A DNA stretch of 64,000 bases from positions 238,392-302,391 of the forward strand of contig CAUYUJ010012703.1 of assembly GCA_963575745.1 (NCBI GenBank), given 5' to 3'. Shown in pieces: positions 54,921 to 64,000 of the stretch (position 1 is the first letter of the stretch; the number at the start of each line of letters is the position of its first letter). Under the pieces are notes generated by a model that ran no database searches, had not been told where the DNA came from, and saw only the letters and a program-made list of their open reading frames with translations. A program made the translations under genes and the position numbers. This stretch comes from Prorocentrum cordatum. Taxonomy: Eukaryota > Sar > Dinophyceae > Prorocentrales > Prorocentraceae.

Positions 54921-55790
54921 CTCTCGACACCAAAGGGGGTGCGCAGGGGGTGGTCCCTCAGCGCGGTCTCTATACGCGCCAATGTCGCAAGGCCTAGCAG
55001 GCGTGGCACTTTCTCGACACCAGAAGCGGTGCGCAGGGGGTGGTCCCTCACCGCGGTTTCCATACGCGCCAATGCCGCAAGGCCTAGCAGGCGTGGCACT
55101 TTCTCGACACCGGAAGGGGGTGCGCAGGGGGTGGTCCCTCAGCGCGGTCTCTATACGCGCCAATGTCGCAGGGCCTAGCAGGCGTGGCACTTTCTCGGCA
55201 CCAATGGGGGTGAGCAGGGGGTGGTCCCTCAGCGCGGTCTCTATACCCGCCAGTGTCGCAGGGCCTAGCAGGCGTGGCACTTTCTCGGCACCAGTGGGGG
55301 TGAGCAGGGGGTGGTCCCTCAGCGCGGTCTCTACACGCGCCGATGTCGCAGGGCCTAGCAGGCGTGGCACTTTCTCGGCACCAATGGGGGTGCGCAGGGG
55401 GTGGTCCCTCAGCGCGGTCTCCACACGCGCAAATGTCGCAGGACCTGGCAGGCGTGGCACTTTCTCGGCACTGGAGGGGGTGCGCAAGGGGTGGTCCCTC
55501 AGCGCGGTCTCTATACGCGCTAATGTCGCAGGGCCTAGCAGGCGTGGCACTTTCTCGACACCAGAGGGGGTGTCGCAAGGGGTGGTCCCTCAGCGCGGTC
55601 TCTATACGCGCCGATGTCGCAGGGCCTAGCAGGCGTGGCACTTTCTCGACACCAGAGGTGGTGCGCAGGGGGTGGTCCCTCACCCCGGTGCCTATACGCG
55701 TCAATGTCGCAAGGCTTAGCAGGCGTGGTATGTTCTTCGCACCAGAGGGGGTATCGCACGCGCGCTGCAAGGGCACAGCAAGCGTGGTCA
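54921..55790 (+). repeat. Satellite array T4, 90 bp x about 9.6
   Basis: Each unit has CTCGACACC or CTCGGCACC, GGTGCGCAGGGGGTGGTCCC, GCGCGGTCTCTATACGCGCC and GGCCTAGCAGGCGTGGCACT. The unit is exactly 90 bp in most copies, so a 30-residue periodic frame stays open on both strands. I treat this as satellite DNA. Confidence 0.9.
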
Positions 55791-56014
55791 CTTGAGCTAA
55801 GACTGTCTCTCACGCAGACACGGCACGCATGCACAAGGACGCAGACATGGGATCGCATGATCCTTGAGGGGCCCAAGCCCTAGATTCACAGGTACTCGTT
55901 CATGCTTTAGGTTCACGGGTGCTCTCGGTCGCTCTTGAGCGCTCCCGCGCGCTCCTGTGGGCTCCCCGCGTGATTTCTCCAGAGGCCAAGAGTCATTGCA
56001 AAACGCTGAGACCA

Positions 56015-56228
56015 GGGGTGGAGCTTCCCATGGGGACATCGTCTGCGTGACGGGTGTGCCGAAGTGGACGCAGGCCCGCGTGTGTCTGCGCCCACTGAGG
56101 CCAGAGGTGGAGTTTGTCCGCGGTTCCACGATCTTTGGCGAGGCTGCCGAAACGGACGCGGGCCCGCATGCGTCTGCGCCCGCTGAGGCTGCACATGGAG
56201 CCCCTTTTGTGCGGGATCACGACTGCCC
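56015..56228 (+). repeat. Two diverged T1 monomers
   Basis: GGAGCTTCCCATGGGGAC, CGTGACGGGTGTGCCGAAGT and GGCCCGCATGCGTCTGCGCC, in the 3.5-kb orientation but strongly diverged. Confidence 0.55.
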
Positions 56229-56329
56229 TATTGCGCTATTCTAGATGCCCGTCGAGGGGCGCAAGGGCCCAGAGGGCGGGGTTTCCTGCGTGGCTGCCGG
56301 GGTGTGTCGCGTGACTTCCCCGGAGACCA

Positions 56330-56740
56330 AAGAGCGCCAAAGTGGCCGAAGAGGGTTCCAAGAGGACCCTGAGACGGTTCAACAGGTTTCCGAGTCGGCC
56401 CCAGACGGCCCCAAGATGGTCCACGATGTTTCCAATGCGGCCCAAGCGGCCCCCGAGACGCCCCAAGAGGGCCCCAAGAGGATTCCCAAGAAGGCCTCAC
56501 GAGGTACAAACAACTTATGGCCCCTAGGTGTTTGAAGGATTTTAGCTTTCTCGCCTTGTCGGGCCTCAGAACGCCCAAGACGGCCCAAGAAGACCCCGAT
56601 ATCACCCGAGGACGGCCCGAGAGGCCCCCCAGAATGGCCCCAATAAGGCTCCAAGACGACCCGGGAAGCCCCCCAAAGAGGGACCCAACCTTTCTCCGAA
56701 GCATGGCCCCCACGACCCCCGCCATAGCCCCCCCCCGAGC
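56330..56740 (+). repeat. CCCCAAGA-type repeat, locus R5
   Basis: GAGGGCCCCAAGAGGATTCC, GGCCCCAAGATGGTCCAC and CCCAAGACGGCCCAAGAAGA words. It lies about 190 bp before the T5 array. Confidence 0.55.
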
Positions 56741-56929
56741 TGAATACCACAGCACCGTCACCTCTTGGGGAGAGCAACTTTTGCTCTCCAGCCTCCGCCG
56801 ACGGAGCCGGCCACGGCCCTGCCCCCACCGAAGGCCCCTCGAAGGACCCCTCGAAGGCGAGGCCCCTTCACTTGACCCCTCGAAGACGAGGCCCCTGCAG
56901 GAGCGCTCTGAGGGCGGCTCACGAGGCCA

Positions 56930-59900
56930 GTGATGCCTCGGCTCTACGCGCAAGATAAACCCGGGGCAAGAGGGACCCTTGAGTGCGCGGCCTACCCATC
57001 GTTGCGCGCGATGCGACAGTGGCGGCCGGCGTGCTTGCCCCCGCCGCCCCCCTGGGTAGGTCTAGGGCGGCTCACGACGCCAGCGATAACTCGGCTCTAC
57101 GCGCAAGAGGCACCCTGGGCAAGAAGGACCCTTTGGTGCGAGGCCTACCCATCGTTGCGCGCTCTGCCACAGTGGCGGCCTGCGTGCTTGGGCTTGCCCC
57201 CCCTGCCCCCCTGGGTAGGTCAAGGGCGGCTCACGATGCCAGTGATGCCGCGATTCTTCGCGCAAGAGGCACCGGGGCAAGAGGGACCCTTTGGTGCGCG
57301 GCCTACCCATCGTTGCGCGCGATGCGACAGTGGCGGCCGGCGGCTTGCCCCCGCCGCCCCCCTGGGTAGGTCTAGGGCGGCTCACGACGCCAGGGCTCTA
57401 CGCGCAAGAGGCACCCTGGGCAAGAAGGACCCTTTGGTGCGAGGCCTACCCATCGTTGCGCGCTCTGCCACAGTGGCGGCCTGCGTGCTTGGGCTTGCCC
57501 CCCCTGCCCCCCTGGGTAGGTCAAGGGCGGCTCACGATGCCAGTGATGCCGCGATTCTTCGCGCAAGAGGCACCCGGGGCAAGAGGGACCCTTTGGTGCG
57601 CGGCCTACCCATCGTTGCGCGCGATGCGACAGTGGCGGCCGGCGTGCTTGCCCCCGCCGCCCCCCTGGGTAGGTCTAGGGCGGCTCACGACGCCAGCGAT
57701 GCCTCGGCTCTACGCGCAAGAGGCACCCTGGGCAAGAAGGACCCTTTGGTGCGAGGCCTACCCATCGTTGCGCGCTCTGCCACAGTGGCGGCCTGCGTGC
57801 TTGGGCTTGCCCCCCCTGCCCCCCTGGGTAGGTCAAGGGCGGCTCACGATGCCAGTGATGCCGCGATGATTCGCGCAAGAGGCACCCGGGGCAAGAGGGA
57901 CCCTTTGGTGCGCGGCCTACCCATCGTTGCGCGCGATGCGACAGTGGCGGCCGGCGTGCTTGCCCCCGCCGCCCCCCTGGGTAGGTCTAGGGCGGCTCAC
58001 GACGCCAGCGATGCCTCGGCTCTACGCGCAAGAGGCACCCTGGGCAAGAAGGACCCTTTGGTGCGAGGCCTACCCATCGTTGCGCGCTCTGCCACAGTGG
58101 CGGCCTGCGTGCTTGGGCTTGCCCCCCCTGCCCCCCTGGGTAGGTCAAGGGCGGCTCACGATGCCAGTGATGCCGCGATTCTTCGCGCAAGAGGCACCCG
58201 GGGCAAGAGGGACCCTTTGGTGCGCTGCCTACCCATCGTTGCGCGCGATGGGACAGTGGCGGCCGGCGTGCTTGCGTGGCGGCCTGCGTGCTCGGGCTTG
58301 CGGTACAGGGCGGCTCGAGACGACAATGATGCCTCGGCTCTACGCGCAAGAGGCACCCTGGGCAAGAGGGACCCTTTGGTGCGCGGTTTACCCATCGTTG
58401 CGCGAGATGCCACAGTGGCGGCTTGCATGCTTGGGCTTGCCCCCCGCCCCCCTGGGTAGGTCAAGGGCGGCTCACGACGCCAGCGATGCCTCGGCTCTAC
58501 GCGCAAGAGGCACCCTGGGCAAGATGGACCCTTTGGTGCGAGGCCTACCCATCGTTGCGCGCTCTGCCACAGTGGCGGCCTGAATGCTTGGGCTTGCCCC
58601 TCCTGCTCCCCTGGGTAGGTCTAGGGCGGCTCACGATGCAAGTGATGCCGCGATTCTTCGCGCAAGAGGCACCCGGGGCAAGAGGGACCCTTTGGTGCGC
58701 TGCCTACCCATCGTTGCGCGCGATGCGACAGTGGCGGCCTGCGTGCTTGGGCTTGCGGTACAGGGCGGCTCGAGACGACAATGATGCCTCGGCTCTACGC
58801 GCAAGAGGCACCCTGGGCAAGAGGGACCCTTTGGTGCGCGGTTTACCCATCGTTGCGCGAGATGCCACAGTGGCGGCTTGCATGCTTGGGCTTGCCCCCC
58901 CCGCCCCCCTGGGTAGGTCAAGGGCGGCTCACGACGCCAGCGATGCCTCGGCTCTACGCGCAAGAGGCACCCTGGGCAAGAGGGACCCTTTGGTGCGAGG
59001 CCTACCCATCGTTGCGCGCTCTGCCACAATGGCGGCCTGCGTGCTTGGGCTTGCCCCCCCTGCCCCCTGGGTAGGTCTAGGGCGGCTCACGATTCCAGTG
59101 ATGCCGCGATTCTTCGCGCAAGAGGCACCCGGGGCAAGAGGGACCCTTTGGTGCGCTGCCTACCCATCGTTGCGCGCGATGCGACAGTGGCGGCCTGCGT
59201 GCTTGGGCTTGCGGTACAGGGCGGCTCAAGACGACAATGATGCCTCGGCTCTACGCGCAAGAGGCACCCTGGGCAAGAGGGACCCTTTGGTGCGCGGTTT
59301 ACCCATCGTTGCGCGAGATGCCACAGTGGCGGCTTGCATGCTTGGGCTTGCCCCCCCCGCCCCCCTGGGTAGGTCTAGGGCGGCTCACGACGCCAGCGAT
59401 GCCTCGGCTCTACGCGCAAGAGGCACCCTGGGCAAGAAGGATCCTTTGGTGCGCAGTTTACCGATCGTTGCGCGAGATGCCACAGTGAGGGACCCTTTGG
59501 TGCGAGGCCTACCCATCGTTGCGCGCTCTGCCACAATGGCGGCCTGCGTGCTTGGGCTTGCCCCCCCCGCACCCCAGGGTAGGTCCAGGGCGGCTCACGA
59601 TTCCAGTGATGCCGCTATTCTTCGCGCAAGAGGCACATGGGGCAAGAAGGGCCCATTGGTGCGCTGCCTACCCATTGTTGCGCGCGATGCGACAGTGGCG
59701 GCCTGCGTGCTTGGGCTTACGGTACAGGGCGGCTCAAGACGACAATGATGCCTCGGCTCTACGCGCAAGAGGCACCCTGGGCAAGAGGGACCCTTTGGTG
59801 CGCGGTTTGCCCATCGTTGCGCGAGATGCCACAGTGGCGGCTTGCATGCTTGGGCTTGCCCCCCCGCCCCCCTGGGTAGGCCTAGGGCGGCTCACGACGC

Positions 59901-61436
59901 CAGCGATGCCTCGGCTCTACGCGCAAGAGGCACCCTGGGCAAGAGGGACCCTTTGGTGCGAGGCCTACCCATCTTTGCGCGCTCTGCCACAGTGGCGGCC
60001 TGCGTGCTTGGGCTTGCCCCCCCCGCACCCCAAGGTAGGTCCAGGGCGGCTCACGATTCCAGTGATGCCGCGATTCTTCGCGCAAGAGGCACCCGGGGCA
60101 AGAGGGACCCTTTGGTGCGCTGCCTACCCATCGTTGCGCGCGATGCGACAGTGGCGGCCTGCGTGCTTGGGCTTGCGGTACAGGGCGGCTCGAGACGACA
60201 ATGATGCCTCGGCTCTACGCGCAAGAGGCACCCTGGGCAAGAGGGACCCTTTGGTGCGCAGTTTACCCATCGTTGCGCGAGATGCCACAGTGGCGGCTTG
60301 CATGCTTGGGCTTGCCCCCCCGCCCCCCTGGGTAGGTCTAGGGCGGCTCACGACGCCAGCGATGCCTCGGCTCTACGCGCAAGAGGCACCCTGGGCAAGA
60401 GGGACCCTTTGGTGCGAGGCCTACCCATCGTTGCGCGCTCTGCCACAATGGCGGCCTGCGTGCTTGGGCTTGCCCCCCCCGCACCCCAGGGTAGGTCTAG
60501 GGCGGCTCACGATTCCAGTGATGCCGCGATTCTTCGCGCAAGAGGCACCCTGGGCAAGAGGGACCCTTTGGTGCGCTGCCTACCCATCGTTGCGCGCGAT
60601 GCGACAGTGGCGGCCTGCGTGCTTGGGCTTGCGGTACAGGGCGGCTCAAGACGACAATGATGCCTCGGCTCTACGCGCAAGAGGCACCCTGGGCAAGAGG
60701 GACCCTTTGGTGCGCGGTTTGCCCATCGTTGCGCGAGATGCCACAGTGGCGGCTTGCATGCTTGGGCTTGCCCCCCCGCCCCCCTGGGTAGGCCTAGGGC
60801 GGCTCACGACGCCAGCGATGCCTCGGCTCTACGCGCAAGAGGCACCCTGGGCAAGAGGGACCCTTTGGTGCGAGGCCTACCCATCGTTGCGCGCTCTGCC
60901 ACAGTGGCGGCCTGCGTGCTTGGGCTTGCCCCCCCCGCACCCCAGGGTAGGTCTAGGGCGGCTCACGATTCCAGTGATGCCGCGATTCTTCGCGCAAGAG
61001 GCACCCGGGGCAAGAGGGACCCTTTGGTGCGCTGCCTACCCATCGTTGCGCGCGATGCGACAGTGGCGGCCTGCGTGCTTGGGCTTGCGGTACAGGGCGG
61101 CTCGAGACGACAATGATGCCTCGGCTCTACGCGCAGGAGGCACCCTGGGCAAGAGGGACCCTTTGGTGCGCGGTTTACCCATCGTTGCGCGAGATGCCAC
61201 AGTGGCGGCTTGCATGCTTGGGCTTGCCGCCCCGCCCCCCTGGGTAGGTCTAGGGCGGCTCACGACGCCAGCGATGCCTCGGCTCTATGCGCAAGAGGCA
61301 CCCTGGGCAAGAGGGACCCTTTGGTGCGAGGCCTACCCATCTTTGCGCGCTCTGCCACAGTGGCGGCCTGCGTGCTTGGGCTTGCCCCCCCCGCCCCCCT
61401 GGGTAGGTCTAGGGCGGCTCACGAGGCCAAAGCTCT
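56930..61436 (+). repeat. Satellite array T5, about 152 bp, with dimer then trimer higher-order units
   Basis: About 29-30 monomers. Each has GGCTCTACGCGCAAGAGGCA, CCCTGGGCAAGAGGGACCC, GGTGCG..CTACCCATCGTTG, GCGACAGTGGCGGCCTGCG and CTGGGTAGGTCTAGGGCGGC. In the left third GGTAGGTCAAGGG recurs near 57214, 57515, 57828 and 58139 (about 311 bp, a dimer). From 58.3 kb CGGTACAGGGC recurs at 58301, 58756, 59212, 59720, 60176, 60632 and 61088: 456-bp trimers with one 508-bp exception caused by a partial duplication near 59.48 kb. The opening segment of the monomer matches the tip of fold-back family A. Confidence 0.92.
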
Positions 61437-61989
61437 AAAACATTGTCCCCAAACGCTTCGATCCTCGATTCCTCGACGGAGATGGTGACATCGGTGGCAT
61501 CGACGAGGACCTTGCAGGCAGCCCTTGTTTTTTTTCGAAATATCGGTGGGCGATCCGTGGGGCGTGATCGAGGGTTGCAGGAAAGGGGCCCCAAACTGGC
61601 CCCTAAAGGGTCCTGCCCAAGCTGCACGACGAAGAGAGTTCACGGATTGACGTCACTGCAGTGCCACACGCACGGACAGAACGAGGAGCCGAAAACACCT
61701 AGTCGGACTTCAAGATAGCCCCCCCGAGAAGATAGCCCCCCCGAGAACAGGAGACCATCTCTAGCGGGCCCAAAGCAGCCCCATCCAAATGAGGAGGCCC
61801 GACGCGCCAAAAGCGCGCCGCCAAAAGCGCGCATCCAAGCGCAAGGGTCCTGCAGGTTCATGAAAAGTGAACCTCTCTTCGCCCCCCACCGTTCACTGCC
61901 CCCCCCCTGGAGCAAACATCCGATGTCTTGGAATCTTCAGCGCGGGGGCCGGAGAAATCCCGACCACTCCCCCGTGGCTGGCTTGTCAC
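61437..61989. other. No gene recognised
   Basis: Small local duplications only: GATAGCCCCCCCGAGAA twice near 61716-61745, and GCCAAAAGCGCGC twice near 61807-61830. Confidence 0.5.
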
Positions 61990-62072
61990 CCCGAACCGTT
62001 GTTTCACGGTCCTGGCGCCTGGCGAGGGCCCCCGGAGGCCGAAAACGACAAGAAAACACTTCGTCGCGTTTC
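61990..62072 (-). repeat. Dispersed repeat family G, copy 7
   Basis: Minus strand reads TTTTCGGCCTCCGGGGGCCC, then TCGCCAGGCGCCAGGACCGT. Confidence 0.6.
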
Positions 62073-62194
62073 TCTGCTTAAAACAGAATGCACAACATTA
62101 TTCATATATATATATACACATATATCAATGTGATTTTGTCTCTTTCTTTTTTCCACGACTCGAGAATGTCTGGGTGAGCAACGCTCGGTGCCCC

Positions 62195-62360
62195 TGGATT
62201 GGCGGCGCGCACAAGGGGGTGGGAGGAAGGGGGAAGGCTTCTTAGGAGGCTGATTCTTAGAAGGCGCCGGCCCTACATCTATAGATGAGGCCCGAGCCTT
62301 CTAAGGAGCAGGGGTGCTTCTAAGAAGCCCCCCCCTCCTCCTTCCGCTCTGGTGCGCGTG
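62195..62360 (+). repeat. Fold-back family E, copy 2
   Basis: GGCTTCTTAGGAGG, CTTAGAAGGCGCCGGCC and CATCTATAG on the left mirror ATGAGGCCCGAGCCTTCTAA and CTTCTAAGAAGCC on the right. A hairpin with arms of about 45 bp is centred near 62283. Flanks match 47283-47445. Confidence 0.7.
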
Positions 62361-62487
62361 GCTGAGTGGATCTCCGGCCCGCCAACCAACGGCGATCGAA
62401 CCCCGCGCCGCCTGGAAGGTATGCTCGCGCTCGGCCCACCTGCGCACATCGGAGAGGCCGAGCGGGCGGAGTGCAAGCCGGAGAGGG

Positions 62488-62780
62488 CGAGAGAGAGAGA
62501 GAGAGACACGACACTCGCCCCCGACCGCAGAGCCTCCCTCCTCCTCCTCCTCCTCCTCCTTTTCTTCCTCATCCTCCTCCTCTTCCTCCTCCTCCTCACC
62601 TCCTCCTCCTCCTTCTCCTCCTCCTCCTCCTCCTCTTTCTCCTCTTCCTCCTCCTCCTCACCTCCTTTTCCTCCTCCTCGTCCTCTTGTTCCTCCTCCCC
62701 TTCCTCCTTTCCCCCCTCCTCCCCCTCCTCCTCCAAGTTCATCCTCTCTTCCTCCTCCTGTGGAGCGTCCTCCTCGTCCT
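62488..62780 (+). repeat. Short (GA)n then CCT-rich tract
   Basis: GAGAGAGAGAGAGAGA near 62490-62508, then CCTCCTCCT tracts with TTC interruptions at about 62530-62775. Confidence 0.85.
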
Positions 62781-63117
62781 CTTACTTCCCTTCGTCTCCT
62801 TCTCCGCACACAACGTCGCGGCGACAATTTGTCCTCTGCTTCGGCCTGTGGGGCCCTGTTCCGAGCCCCGGGTACGTCAGCAAAAACGAAACACAGGCCC
62901 CCAGATGCCGCACAACAAAACACCGTACAGTCGGATGTTTAGGTCTCGCACTCCTTCCTTCCTCTTGACTTTTCCCCCTGCTGCTCCGTCGGGATCGTTG
63001 CCGCAGGCCGCCGCAAATTCCCCAACCGCCGACCTGTTCGAAACAGTCGGCGTGGCGTCGGGATCCACCCGCGTGGGCTTGGGCTCGCAGAAAATTTTTG
63101 CATTGTGGAGGTTCACG
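62781..63117. other. No gene recognised
   Basis: Mixed DNA without repeats or domains that I can identify. Confidence 0.45.
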
Positions 63118-63235
63118 CTACGCCGCGTAAATTACGTGGTGTAAGGTATGTCGTGTAAGCTATGTGAAATGAACCATGGAGGTGAAAGCTACGCGATGTC
63201 ACATGTGTGTTGTAAGCTACGTCGTGTAATTAATT
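63118..63235 (+). repeat. Degenerate GTGTAAGCTATG repeat
   Basis: GTGTAAGGTATG, GTGTAAGCTATG and TTGTAAGCTACG at irregular spacing, related to 14375-14520. Confidence 0.55.
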
Positions 63236-63284
63236 TTTGGGAACCTGGGAATTGTCAAATCCACTGCTCTCGCAGCCGTCCTAC

Positions 63285-63587
63285 CCGCCCGCCCAAAACT
63301 TGGTTTGCAAAACCCATGCGGCGGCGATTGCGATGAGTGCTTGGTGCTGGCTGGTGTATCTCTCTACGGCCGCGCTAGCCCGTAAATGCGCGCGCAGCGG
63401 CCAGCTAATTTGGCGCGACCGAGGCGGTCGCGGTGGCGGTCGCCGCTGGGCACTGCCCAGCGCGTCTCGCAAGCCGCGTTGACGCGCGGGCACTTCAATA
63501 CGAGTCGGTGACTTGGGCGGGCGCGGTATGATGGTGCGTCGACAACGGTAAGCACGATGAAGATGATGATGATGACGAAGATGAAGC

Positions 63588-63657
<70 letters not shown>

Positions 63658-64000
63658 AGGGGCCGTGCTAATAGCGATGATGATGACGATGGGGCGATCA
63701 AAAACGGCAAGTCTATGACGGCATGGATGATGATCGCGACGACGACGATGATGGTGTCCTCGCGTCGGTGATGAAGGTTTTGGAACGATTTCGACATGCG
63801 CGCGCGGCCGACGCGCGCGAATGGCACGCATAGTATTATTTGACAGGGACCGTGCCCCCGCAGCACGCGCGCAAGGGCGTCCGAATGATTTCGACATGCG
63901 CGCGGGAGAAGCCTGTTTGGTAGAATTGGATGCACAAAGGTTGAACCACCCATGGTTGTCACAATAATTCGCAAGAGCGCGCGCAGATTTTTCTATATTG
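63285..64000 (-). repeat. Dispersed repeat Q, copy 4 (inverted, cut by window end), with a (GAT)n tract
   Basis: Reverse complement of the 4.8-8.3 kb Q copies: CCCATGCGGCGGCGATTGCG, CCAGCTAATTTGGCGCGACC and GATTTCGACATGCGCGCG. Between about 63556 and 63660 a GAT tract occupies the place where the other copies have only ATCATCATCGTG. Confidence 0.8.

Noticed and set aside
54808-55791. Long 30-residue periodic frames on both strands
   Set aside because: They are translations of the 90-bp satellite T4. Both strands are open because the unit is a multiple of three.
59519-61438. A 639-codon open frame on the + strand in T5, with other long frames from 56930
   Set aside because: It follows the 152/456-bp satellite exactly. 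The 456-bp unit is divisible by three and stop-poor, and other frames are also open. No domain.
62385-62465. Possible tRNA T-arm (GGGTTCGATC on the minus strand)
   Set aside because: The five bases either side of the loop do not pair as a T stem, and no acceptor, D or anticodon arm can be drawn.

Overview
The window looks like repeat-rich nuclear DNA from a eukaryote, most likely a dinoflagellate. This is an inference from four things: GC-rich sequence with no recognisable host gene in 64 kb, no bacterial-style gene packing, huge trinucleotide microsatellites, and a LINE-type retroelement whose ORF1 opens with a short WTCRQC...WHCVCG zinc finger, which I associate with dinoflagellate elements. 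The species cannot be named from this. No tRNA, rRNA, CRISPR array or trans-spliced leader sequence was found.

The only protein-coding DNA I can support is one decayed non-LTR retrotransposon on the + strand, about 18.0-26.4 kb. Its order is ORF1 (zinc finger, coiled coil, Q/A/P-rich tail), RNase H, AP-type endonuclease, reverse transcriptase (FTDLRSAF, GARPSVPLAD, YVDD), then a cysteine/histidine finger tail. RNase H lies upstream of the endonuclease rather than after the RT, and carries Arg where the canonical His should be. Frameshifts, several at homopolymers, and at least four in-frame stops make it a pseudogene as written.

The rest is layered repeats. (1) Fold-back (MITE-like) elements of roughly 90-230 bp with long imperfect inverted ends: family A (11.3, 11.7, 12.4, 30.7, 38.5, 46.8 and 47.5 kb), family B (1.9, 30.4, 38.8 kb), family C (16.3, 27.5 kb), family H (1.5, 10.2, 16.1 kb) and family E (47.3, 62.2 kb). 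(2) Dispersed non-terminal repeats called D, G, M, N, O, P, Q and R here. (3) Satellite arrays: T1 (about 100 bp; 3.5-4.5, 42.9-44.4, 48.9-49.6 kb and fragments), T2 (84 bp, 17.4 kb), T3 (about 102 bp; 35.7-37.0 and, inverted, 52.0-52.8 kb), T4 (90 bp, 54.9-55.8 kb) and T5 (about 152 bp, 56.9-61.4 kb). (4) Microsatellites: GGA/CCT, GAT/ATC, AGT, GA, GT and CGT tracts.

Region by region: 0-3.4 kb GC-rich DNA with H, B, N and O copies; 3.5-8.5 kb T1 array, GAT tract and three Q repeats with a 124-nt poly-T; 8.6-18 kb microsatellites with A, C, D, G and H elements; 18-26.4 kb the LINE; 26.4-35.6 kb GGA/CCT tracts with A, B, C, D and M elements; 35.7-42.5 kb T3, an A-B pair and AT-richer DNA with decayed pentamer repeats; 42.6-54.9 kb composite header/ATC/T1 blocks, M repeats, (AGT)n arrays and inverted T3; 54.9-61.4 kb T4 and T5; 61.4-64 kb mixed repeats and an inverted Q copy. 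The layers are related: the T5 monomer is recognisably built from family A, and trinucleotide tracts have repeatedly expanded inside older elements.
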